From Hydrogenophaga sp. (GTDB taxonomy: Bacteria > Pseudomonadota > Gammaproteobacteria > Burkholderiales > Burkholderiaceae_C): a DNA stretch of 6,363 nt. Below the pieces are notes generated by a model. The model saw only the letters and a program-made list of their open reading frames with translations. It was not told the origin of the DNA and did not search any database. Positions 1-5,014 of this stretch are shown here, piece by piece. The translations under genes and the position numbers were made by a program. How positions within the stretch are numbered: position 1 is the stretch's first letter; every line of letters begins with the position of its first letter. The DNA lies in contig JAABRN010000080.1 in the NCBI GenBank assembly GCA_011390855.1, forward strand, positions 1-6,363. The letters run 5' to 3'.

Positions 1-1
1 C

Positions 2-2029
2 CAATGTGCGGAATGGAAGCTTGACGCCCAGGCTCTCATGGCGGCGCTCATGCACGACGTGATCGAAGACTGCGGTATCACCAAACCGGAGTTGGTGGAG
101 CGCTTTGGCTCACCTGTGGCGGAACTCGTGGACGGACTGACCAAGCTGGAAAAGCTGGAGTTCGATACGCGTGAGCAGAATCAGGCCGAGTCGTTTCGCA
201 AGATGCTGCTGGCAATGGCGAAAGACGTTCGCGTCATCCTGATCAAGCTCGCCGACCGCACCCACAACATGCGCACCATGGGCGACATGCCGCGCAGCAA
301 GTGGGAGCGCATCAGCAGTGAAACACTGGAAATCTACGCACCCATCGCTCACCGCCTGGGCTTGAACTTCACCTATCGCGAACTGCAGGACCTGGCTTTT
401 CGTCATTTGCATCCGTGGCGCTACGAGGTGCTTCGCAAGGCACTGAGCAAGTCTCGCACCCGCCGCCGTGACCTTATCGGTCGGGTGGAACAGGAAGTCG
501 AGGCTCTTTTCTCTCAGCATGGCATGCCGGTCCGCATCCTGGGCCGTGAGAAAACGCTGTATTCGGTGTACCGCAAGATGGACAACAAGCACCTGTCCTT
601 CTCGCAGGTGACCGATATCTATGGTTTCCGCATCGTGGTCCCCGAATTGACCGACTGCTACACGGGCATGGGCATCCTGCACCAGCTCTACAAGCCATTG
701 CCTGGCAAATTCAGGGACTACGTGGCCATCCCCAAGGTCAATGGTTACCAGTCGCTGCACACCACACTGATTGGCCCGTTCGGCACCAACATCGAATTCC
801 AGTTGCGCACCCACGCCATGGATGTGGTGGCCGAATCCGGCGTTGCCGCGCACTGGCTGTACAAGGCCAGCGAACCCAACAGCGATACGTCACAGCGGCT
901 GGGCACACAGTGGTTGCAGTCCCTGCTGGACATCCAGCAAGAAACCCATGACGCCAGCGAGTTCTGGGACCACATCAAGATCGACCTGTTCCCTGACGCG
1001 GTGTACGTGTTCACCCCGAAGAGCAAGATCATGGCGCTGCCACGGGGCGCGACCGTCATGGACTTCGCCTACGCCATCCACAGCGACGTTGGCAATCGCA
1101 CCGTGGCGGCACGCATCAACGGTGAACAGCTGCCACTGCGCACCGAGCTCAACAACGGCGATGTGGTGGAAATTGTCACCGCAGCCAATGCAGAGCCGAA
1201 TCCGGCCTGGCTCTCGTTTGTGAAGACAGGGCGGGCAAGATCCAAGATTCGCCACTACCTCAAGACCATGGCGCAGGAGAAGGCCCATGTGCTGGGGGAG
1301 CGCATGCTGAACCAGGCGCTGCGCTCCGAGGGCATTGCCGCCTTGCCGGCTGAAGACGACGATCACCGTGCAACCTGGGACAAGCTGCTGCGCTTCACTG
1401 GCAACAAGAGCAGGATCGAACTGCTCTCCGACATAGGTATGGGCAAGCGCATTGCCGGCATGGTGGGCAAAAAGCTCGCCGTGCTGCTCTCTGAAACGGG
1501 TCTCAAGCCCGACGCCCTGCTCATCAGCACCGAACGCTACGCTTCCGGCGCCGACGAATCGGCGTCTCAGGGCATGGTCACACTGGACGGCAGCGAAGGG
1601 CTGTCGGTGCAGTACGCGCCATGTTGCAAGCCCATCCCGGGCGATCGCATCGTAGGGTACCTGGGGCGTGGGGAGGGTCTGATCGTGCACGCAGAAGACT
1701 GCCCCACCGGACGGCGCCTACTGGCGCGCGACAGTGAGCGGTTTCTGGAGGTCGAGTGGGCAGATGAGCCCTTGCGTTCATTCGACACCACGTTGCTGGT
1801 CACCGTCACCAATGGAAAAGGTGTGCTGGCTCGTGTGGCGTCATCGATCGCAGCGGCCGAAGCCGACATCACGCACGTCGACATGGGCAACGAGCCCGCT
1901 CAGTCCGCCACCGACATTCGTTTCCTCGTCTCGGTAAGAGACCGTGTGCACCTTGCCGATGTGCTTCGAAGCCTCAAGCGAACGCCATCGGTGCTCAAGG
2001 CGCAGAGATTCAAGCCTTCGAAACCCTGA
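2..2029 (+). CDS. spoT: Bifunctional (p)ppGpp synthetase/hydrolase SpoT (5' truncated by window)
   Basis: This RelA/SpoT-family enzyme makes ppGpp from ATP and GDP/GTP and also hydrolyses it, setting the stringent response in the cytoplasm. The frame is open to the left edge and reads QCAEWKLDAQALMAAL before HDVIED, so the Met at 38 is internal, not the start. About 675 residues are visible; E. coli SpoT has about 702. Numbering from the Met at 38: HD hydrolase residues H6, D7, E10, D11, D73 and N77 (HDVIED, ADRTHN) are intact, but the first metal-binding His lies off-window. Synthetase residues D193 (DIYGFR) and E253 (IEFQLRT) and the GYQSLHT motif are present. They are followed by a TGS domain (about 316-380), a helical region, a zinc-finger-like segment (C529, C530, H551, C555) and a C-terminal ACT domain (about 583-660). 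With both active sites intact, SpoT fits better than a hydrolase-dead RelA. The usual upstream neighbours gmk and rpoZ would lie off-window. It converges on greB. Confidence 0.95.
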   Translation, partial: QCAEWKLDAQALMAALMHDVIEDCGITKPELVERFGSPVAELVDGLTKLEKLEFDTREQNQAESFRKMLLAMAKDVRVILIKLADRTHNMRTMGDMPRSKWERISSETLEIYAPIAHRLGLNFTYRELQDLAFRHLHPWRYEVLRKALSKSRTRRRDLIGRVEQEVEALFSQHGMPVRILGREKTLYSVYRKMDNKHLSFSQVTDIYGFRIVVPELTDCYTGMGILHQLYKPLPGKFRDYVAIPKVNGYQSLHTTLIGPFGTNIEFQLRTHAMDVVAESGVAAHWLYKASEPNSDTSQRLGTQWLQSLLDIQQETHDASEFWDHIKIDLFPDAVYVFTPKSKIMALPRGATVMDFAYAIHSDVGNRTVAARINGEQLPLRTELNNGDVVEIVTAANAEPNPAWLSFVKTGRARSKIRHYLKTMAQEKAHVLGERMLNQALRSEGIAALPAEDDDHRATWDKLLRFTGNKSRIELLSDIGMGKRIAGMVGKKLAVLLSETGLKPDALLISTERYASGADESASQGMVTLDGSEGLSVQYAPCCKPIPGDRIVGYLGRGEGLIVHAEDCPTGRRLLARDSERFLEVEWADEPLRSFDTTLLVTVTNGKGVLARVASSIAAAEADITHVDMGNEPAQSATDIRFLVSVRDRVHLADVLRSLKRTPSVLKAQRFKPSKP

Positions 2030-2030
2030 G

Positions 2031-2065
2031 CAGGGCATCATTGGACAGGTGTCAGTCCTGCCCTG
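2031..2065. terminator. Imperfect hairpin between convergent spoT and greB
   Basis: CAGGGCA (2031-2037) pairs with TGCCCTG (2059-2065), a perfect 7-bp stem. Inside it GGAC (2043-2046) can pair with GTCC (2055-2058) around an 8-nt loop, leaving a 5-nt bulge on one side. The structure lies just after the spoT stop and includes the last codons and stop of greB, so it could act on both convergent transcripts. There is no U-tract on either side, so it is not a canonical intrinsic terminator. It could equally be a 3' stability element or chance. Confidence 0.3.
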
Positions 2066-2612
2066 GCGCGGGGTATGAGACCGCGAGCACTTCCAGCGTC
2101 CGTTGACCGTCTGGCAGTGCCAGCCGGACCTCGTCACCCACGCGGGTTTTGAGCAAGGCACGGGCCACCGGTGACACCCAGCTGATCTGTGCCCTTGCAC
2201 TGTCGGCTTCGTCGATCCCGAGAATCGTGACAGTGGTTTCCTCACCTTCGGAATCTGCATAAGTCACTGTTGCGCCGAAGTACACATGTTCGCCGCCGTG
2301 GTGCATTGAGGCATCCACCACCTCGGCGATCTCCAGCCGGCGCGTCAGAAAGCGGATACGCCGATCGATTTCACGCAAGCGCTTTTTGCCATAGAGGTAG
2401 TCGCCATTTTCAGAACGGTCGCCGTTGCTGGCCGCCCAATGCACGATTTCGACAATTTTGGGACGCTCCTCGTCCATGAGCGCAAAGAGCTCGCTTCTGA
2501 GCCGCTCATAACCAGCCCGCGTGATGTAGTTCTTGCCATCGGGCGTACTGGGTACCGGAGGATCTTCGTCATCCTCGTCGCGGTCAGTTTCGCGGGTGAA
2601 GGCCTTGCTCAT
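2052..2612 (-). CDS. greB: Transcription elongation factor GreB
   Basis: GreB enters the secondary channel of RNA polymerase and stimulates cleavage of the 3' end of backtracked RNA, rescuing arrested complexes. The 186-residue protein aligns closely with E. coli GreB (158 residues). The coiled-coil N-terminal domain spans about 27-100 and contains WAASNGDRSENGDYLYGKKRLREIDRR in two pieces: WAASNGDRSENGDY, then KKRLREIDRR. The catalytic acidic tip residues are D65 and E68, equivalent to E. coli D41 and E44. The C-terminal FKBP-like domain (about 108-180) carries SPVARALLK and VGDEV. GreB, not GreA, is indicated by the WAAS-GDRSEN and RALLK motifs. The extra length is an acidic N-terminal tail of about 24 residues (RETDRDEDDEDPP). 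The ATG at 2612 was chosen because MSKAFTRE is a start I recall from betaproteobacterial GreB; no Shine-Dalgarno is visible. The gene lies behind a tRNA terminator, so its promoter should be within 2613-2680, where I see only weak candidates. Confidence 0.95.
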   Translation of the reverse strand: MSKAFTRETDRDEDDEDPPVPSTPDGKNYITRAGYERLRSELFALMDEERPKIVEIVHWAASNGDRSENGDYLYGKKRLREIDRRIRFLTRRLEIAEVVDASMHHGGEHVYFGATVTYADSEGEETTVTILGIDEADSARAQISWVSPVARALLKTRVGDEVRLALPDGQRTLEVLAVSYPAPGQD

Positions 2613-2680
2613 GAGACACCAGAAACGAACAGTTCGAGGACGGTAACACGCGACTCAGGCGTGCGTTCAGGCAGAAAATG

Positions 2681-2712
2681 AAAAAGCCCGCAGCTTTTGG
2701 CTGCAGGCTTTT
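2681..2712 (-). terminator. Rho-independent terminator after tRNA-Arg (bidirectional shape)
   Basis: On the minus strand GCCTGCAGC (2708-2700) pairs with GCTGCGGGC (2694-2686), a 9-bp stem with one G-U pair around a CAAAA loop. It is flanked by an A-tract and a T-tract (CTTTTT then CATTTT) that extend the stem. It begins 9 nt past the encoded CCA of tRNA-Arg and separates the tRNA transcript from greB. The plus strand also has a T-rich stretch after the stem (2709-2717), so the element could stop transcription in both directions. Confidence 0.88.
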
Positions 2713-2716
2713 ATTT

Positions 2717-2793
2717 TGGTGCGGCTGGCAGGAATTGAACCCACGACCCCTTGGTTCGTAGCCAAGTACTCTATCCAGCTGAGCTACAGCCGC
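2717..2793 (-). tRNA. tRNA-Arg (anticodon ACG)
   Basis: A complete cloverleaf reads on the minus strand from G1 at 2793. The acceptor stem GCGGCTG/CAGCCGC is fully paired, with discriminator A73 and an encoded CCA at 2719-2717. The D-arm is the usual GCTCAGCTGGATAGAGT. The anticodon stem CTTGG/CCAAG encloses loop CTACGAA, giving anticodon ACG (2759-2757), normally edited to ICG to read CGU, CGC and CGA. The variable loop is GGGTC and the T-loop TTCAATT. The T-stem has two adjacent wobble pairs (U50-G64 and G51-U63). The terminator follows immediately. A hypothetical protein read across this locus would be an artefact. Confidence 0.97.
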
Positions 2794-2804
2794 GTAAGCC
2801 TCGC

Positions 2805-2813
2805 AGTATAGCA
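2805..2813 (-). promoter_or_regulatory. Possible extended -10 promoter for tRNA-Arg
   Basis: In the 30-nt gap between the two tRNAs the minus strand reads TGCTATACT, which is a TGn extension followed by TATACT (5 of 6 to the -10 consensus). Transcription would start near 2798, about 5 nt before the mature tRNA-Arg 5' end. There is no recognisable -35 at 16-18 nt, where tRNA-Ile2 sequence lies. The alternative is that both tRNAs are processed from one transcript and this match is chance. Confidence 0.35.
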
Positions 2814-2823
2814 TGGCTTTTTT

Positions 2824-2900
2824 TGGTAGGCCGTGTAGGACTTGAACCTACGACCAAAGGATTATGAGTCCTCTGCTCTAACCAACTGAGCTAACGGCCC
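2824..2900 (-). tRNA. tRNA with anticodon CAT, read as tRNA-Ile2 (lysidine-modified)
   Basis: A complete cloverleaf reads on the minus strand from G1 at 2900, with an encoded CCA at 2826-2824 and discriminator A73. The anticodon loop is CTCATAA, giving CAU, which fits elongator Met, initiator Met or Ile2. An initiator is unlikely because the anticodon stem lacks three consecutive G-C pairs. Ile2 is favoured over elongator Met because the acceptor has C4-G69 and C5-G68, known determinants for the lysidine synthetase TilS. The variable loop TGGTC and the G27-U43 pair also match E. coli tRNA-Ile2 as I recall it. The T-stem GTAGG/CCTAC is fully paired. The first acceptor pair is a G1-U72 wobble. 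An automatic annotation may call this tRNA-Met from the anticodon alone. Confidence 0.93.
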
Positions 2901-2906
2901 TACGGA

Positions 2907-2925
2907 GTGCGCATTGTAGGCGCAC
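2907..2925 (-). promoter_or_regulatory. Palindrome with a -10-like box in its loop, upstream of tRNA-Ile2
   Basis: GTGCGC (2907-2912) and GCGCAC (2920-2925) form a perfect 6-bp inverted repeat around a 7-nt loop. On the minus strand the loop holds TACAAT (2918-2913), 5 of 6 to the -10 consensus, which would place a start about 6 nt upstream of the mature tRNA 5' end. No good -35 is found at 16-18 nt. The stem lies 11 nt past the hrcA stop, so it may also be a weak 3' hairpin of hrcA; it has no T-tract. Confidence 0.35.
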
Positions 2926-2935
2926 CCGCAAACGT

Positions 2936-3955
2936 CTATTTGCTGTGGCTGAGCGCGTTGCTCACCAGCTTGGCAGTGACGTCAACGATCTGGATCATCT
3001 TGTCGTACGGCATGCGCTGAGGACCGATCACACCGAGTGTGCCCACGACTTGGCCATCGACTTCATACGGTGCCGTGACCACTGACAGATCCTCGAAAGG
3101 CACCACTTGGCTCTCGCCGCCAATGTAGATACGCACACCGTCGGCCTGGGTGGATACGTCGAGCAAACGGATCAGCTGGGTCTTTTGCTCGAACAGATCA
3201 AACATGCGACGCAATTGCCCCATGTCACTGGAGAACTCACTGACAGACAGCAGGTTGCGCTCACCTGCCACGACCACGTCCTCATGTTCGCTGTCTGCCT
3301 CGGCACCGATGTCCACGGCGGCCTTCATGAGATCGGCGATCTCCCCTCGCAGGGCATCCACTTCGGTGCGCAAGCGCTCGCGCACGGCCTCCATGGTCAG
3401 GCCTGCGTAGTGGGCATTGAGGAAGTTGGCAGCTTCGAGCAACTGCGTCTGGGAGAAGTCCACCTGGGTGTGAATGATGCGGTTCTGCACATCGCCATCA
3501 GGTGACACGATGATGACCAGCACCCGGCGTTCGGACAAGCTCAAAAACTCGATGTGGCGAAACACCGATGCGCGCCGGGGTGCCATCACCACCCCAACGA
3601 ACTGGGACAGATTCGAGAGCATGTTCGCTGCGTGGCTGATCACGCGCTGGGGCTGCCCACCGTGGATACTGGGGCCAGACATGTCATTCACCGGCGACAG
3701 GCTTTCGCGGCGCACCGTCAGCATGGTGTCGACAAACAGGCGGTAGCCTCGCGCCGTTGGGATTCGGCCCGCTGACGTGTGCGGGCTGACGATCAGGCCC
3801 AACTCCTCCAGATCGCTCATCACGTTTCGAATGGTCGCAGGCGACAGATCCAGCCCGGCGGCCTTGGCGAGCGTTCGCGAACCAATGGGTTGACCGTCGG
3901 CGATGTATCGCTCGACCAGGGCTTTGAGCAAGAGCTTTGCGCGGTCATCCAGCAT
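2936..3955 (-). CDS. hrcA: Heat-inducible transcription repressor HrcA
   Basis: HrcA binds the CIRCE operator upstream of chaperone genes such as groESL and represses them; GroEL keeps it active, so titration by misfolded protein induces the regulon. The 339-residue length is normal. An N-terminal winged helix-turn-helix spans about 1-80: [15 protein letters not shown], recognition helix [17 protein letters not shown] at 38-54, then [18 protein letters not shown] at 59-76. A GAF-like ligand/dimerisation region follows. The C-terminus has the family motif [14 protein letters not shown] (about 308-321). The ATG at 3955 gives the canonical start [17 protein letters not shown]; another ATG 8 nt upstream is out of frame. 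No Shine-Dalgarno is seen, and a TAGAAT box ends 6 nt before the ATG. No CIRCE element (TTAGCACTC-N9-GAGTGCTAA) is visible upstream, so direct autorepression is not apparent. The gene is divergent from nadK, and its stop is TAG. Confidence 0.96.
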   Translation of the reverse strand: MLDDRAKLLLKALVERYIADGQPIGSRTLAKAAGLDLSPATIRNVMSDLEELGLIVSPHTSAGRIPTARGYRLFVDTMLTVRRESLSPVNDMSGPSIHGGQPQRVISHAANMLSNLSQFVGVVMAPRRASVFRHIEFLSLSERRVLVIIVSPDGDVQNRIIHTQVDFSQTQLLEAANFLNAHYAGLTMEAVRERLRTEVDALRGEIADLMKAAVDIGAEADSEHEDVVVAGERNLLSVSEFSSDMGQLRRMFDLFEQKTQLIRLLDVSTQADGVRIYIGGESQVVPFEDLSVVTAPYEVDGQVVGTLGVIGPQRMPYDKMIQIVDVTAKLVSNALSHSK

Positions 3956-3961
3956 GCCTGC

Positions 3962-3991
3962 ATTCTAAGGAGTGTGCCGGGGTTGTGCCGA
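3962..3991 (-). promoter_or_regulatory. Predicted hrcA promoter
   Basis: On the minus strand TAGAAT (3967-3962) matches the sigma-70 -10 box at 5 of 6. TCGGCA (3991-3986), 18 nt upstream, matches the -35 box at 4 of 6. The -10 ends 6 nt before the hrcA ATG, so a start 7 nt downstream of the box would fall on the A of the ATG and give a leaderless transcript. A 10-bp direct repeat occupies the spacer and most of the -35. Confidence 0.45.
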
Positions 3992-3993
3992 GG
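3973..3993. repeat. 10-bp direct repeat, 11-bp period, in the hrcA promoter
   Basis: TGTGCCGGGG (3973-3982) is repeated as TGTGCCGAGG (3984-3993), 9 of 10 identical, and the first 7 bases are exact. The 11-bp period puts both copies on the same face of the helix, between and over the predicted -10 and -35 of hrcA. That geometry suits a tandem operator, but no known regulator with this site comes to mind. Confidence 0.5.
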
Positions 3994-4023
3994 GTTTGAG
4001 AGACTGGAATCCCTGGCCAGCTG

Positions 4024-4032
4024 TGCTGTAAT
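4024..4032 (+). promoter_or_regulatory. Predicted extended -10 promoter of nadK
   Basis: TGCTGTAAT has a TGn extension and TGTAAT (4027-4032), 5 of 6 to the -10 consensus. The hexamer CTGGAA (4004-4009) at 17-nt spacing is a poor -35, which is tolerated by extended -10 promoters. A start 7 nt past the box falls at 4039, the A of the nadK ATG, so a leaderless mRNA is predicted. A better -35-like TTGAGA at 3996-4001 is too far away (25 nt) to pair with this box. Confidence 0.45.
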
Positions 4033-4038
4033 TTGCCC

Positions 4039-4956
4039 ATGAGCCATGCCCCCGACCAACGGACCACCCCTTCGCGGACGGCCAGTGGCCTTCGATTCCC
4101 CCATGTGGTGATCGTGGGCAAATACCACGCGCCGGGGTCTCGAAATGCCGTCGAAGAGATTGCTCATTTCCTGCACGACGAGGGGTGTGACGTGTCGCTG
4201 GAACGCGACACAGCGCTCAACACCGGGCTGCTCCAGTATCCGGCGCTTTCGGTTCCGGACATGGGGCAGACCTGCGATCTCGCACTGGTGGTGGGCGGGG
4301 ACGGAACCATGCTGGGTATCGGACGCCAGTTGGCACGGTATGGCCTTCCCCTGGTGGGCATCAATCAAGGCAGGCTGGGTTTCATCACCGACGTGCCGTT
4401 TGAAAGCTACCGCGAAACGCTGCAACCCATCTTGCACGGTGAATTCGAAGAGGACGCCAGGGCGTTGATGGCCGCCTCTGTGTGGCGGGATGGCCGGTGT
4501 GTCTTCGAGGCCACAGCATTGAATGATGTGGTCGTCAACCGCGGTGGGGCCGCCAGCATGATCGAGCTTCGGGTGGAGGTGGACGGCCATTTTGTGGCCA
4601 ACCAGCGCGCCGACGGCCTGATCATCGCTTCGCCCACCGGATCCACCGCTTACGCCTTGTCGGCAGGCGGTCCTTTGCTGCACCCCGCGATCGATGGCTG
4701 GGTCATGGTGCCTATCGCACCCCATACGCTGTCCAATCGGCCGGTGGTGGTCCCGGCCAGCAGCGAAATAGCGGTTGAGATCGTTTCAGGCAAGGATGCA
4801 AGCGCCAACTTTGACATGCAGTCCCTCACCAGCCTGTTGCACGGAGATCGCATCGTGGTCCGCCGATCAGAACACGCTTTGCGCCTGCTGCACCCCGCTG
4901 GATGGAATTACTTCGATACGCTGAGAAAGAAGCTGCACTGGAATGAAGGGGTCTGA
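4039..4956 (+). CDS. nadK: NAD kinase
   Basis: This cytoplasmic enzyme phosphorylates the 2'-OH of the adenosine ribose of NAD to make NADP, the only de novo route to NADP(H). The 305 residues from the ATG at 4039 are close to E. coli NadK (292). Motifs in order, numbered from that ATG: GGDGT at 86-90 with the catalytic Asp at 88, [12 protein letters not shown] at 107-118, NDVVVNRG at 162-169, [21 protein letters not shown] at 192-212 (nucleotide-binding core), and PHTLSNRP at 228-235. The C-terminal [11 protein letters not shown] also matches the family. A TTG two codons upstream (4033) is possible but less likely than the ATG, which also fits the predicted promoter. No Shine-Dalgarno is present. 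The gene is divergent from hrcA, and recN follows after 58 bp in the same direction. Confidence 0.96.
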   Translation: MSHAPDQRTTPSRTASGLRFPHVVIVGKYHAPGSRNAVEEIAHFLHDEGCDVSLERDTALNTGLLQYPALSVPDMGQTCDLALVVGGDGTMLGIGRQLARYGLPLVGINQGRLGFITDVPFESYRETLQPILHGEFEEDARALMAASVWRDGRCVFEATALNDVVVNRGGAASMIELRVEVDGHFVANQRADGLIIASPTGSTAYALSAGGPLLHPAIDGWVMVPIAPHTLSNRPVVVPASSEIAVEIVSGKDASANFDMQSLTSLLHGDRIVVRRSEHALRLLHPAGWNYFDTLRKKLHWNEGV

Positions 4957-4989
4957 AATAGCGGTCAGAATACGGAGTCTTTGACCCCT
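4947..4989 (+). promoter_or_regulatory. Competing hairpins between nadK and recN
   Basis: AGGGGTC (4947-4953, overlapping the nadK 3' end) can pair with GACCCCT (4983-4989). Alternatively GGTCAGA (4963-4969) can pair with TCTTGACC-like bases at 4980-4986 (core GGTCA/TGACC). Both use 4983-4986, so they are mutually exclusive. CTCTTT follows the stem, a weak U-rich run. This could be a weak terminator or attenuator ahead of recN, or chance. Energies were not computed. Confidence 0.25.
4953..4968. promoter_or_regulatory. Weak LexA-like palindrome upstream of recN
   Basis: CTGAAATAGCGGTCAG has the CTG-N10-CAG layout of a proteobacterial SOS box (CTGT-N8-ACAG), with a symmetric change in each half (CTGA/TCAG). 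It overlaps the nadK stop codon and lies 46 bp upstream of recN, which is LexA-controlled in E. coli. The AT-rich centre of strong boxes is missing (AATAGCGG), and no good -35/-10 pair is seen next to it, so this is a candidate only. Confidence 0.22.
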
Positions 4990-5014
4990 CTTTGGCCTAA
5001 GCTTCATCCATCTC

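Noticed and set aside
110..1690. Long minus-strand open frames opposite spoT (110-853 and 890-1690)
   Set aside because: They lie antisense to clear spoT coding sequence, show no recognisable domain, and are expected from GC-rich codon usage.
2613..2680. greB promoter (CTGAAC / TGTTAC on the minus strand)
   Set aside because: Both hexamers match poorly; a promoter is expected here but cannot be placed with confidence.
2584..2814. Minus-strand small protein AVAQLDRVLGYEPRGRGFNSCQPHQ
   Set aside because: It is the translation of the tRNA-Arg gene and its terminator, a well-known annotation artefact.
3107..3505. Plus-strand frames opposite hrcA
   Set aside because: They are fully inside hrcA on the other strand, with low-complexity, His-rich shadow translation and no start signal.
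4033..4035. TTG as the nadK start
   Set aside because: The ATG two codons downstream is the stronger start and coincides with the predicted transcription start; neither has a Shine-Dalgarno.
3820..4725. 301-codon minus-strand frame opposite nadK running into hrcA
   Set aside because: It is antisense to nadK and overlaps the hrcA start in another frame, with no domain.
4981..5010. TTGACC as a -35 box of a recN promoter
   Set aside because: No acceptable -10 hexamer lies 16-18 nt downstream.
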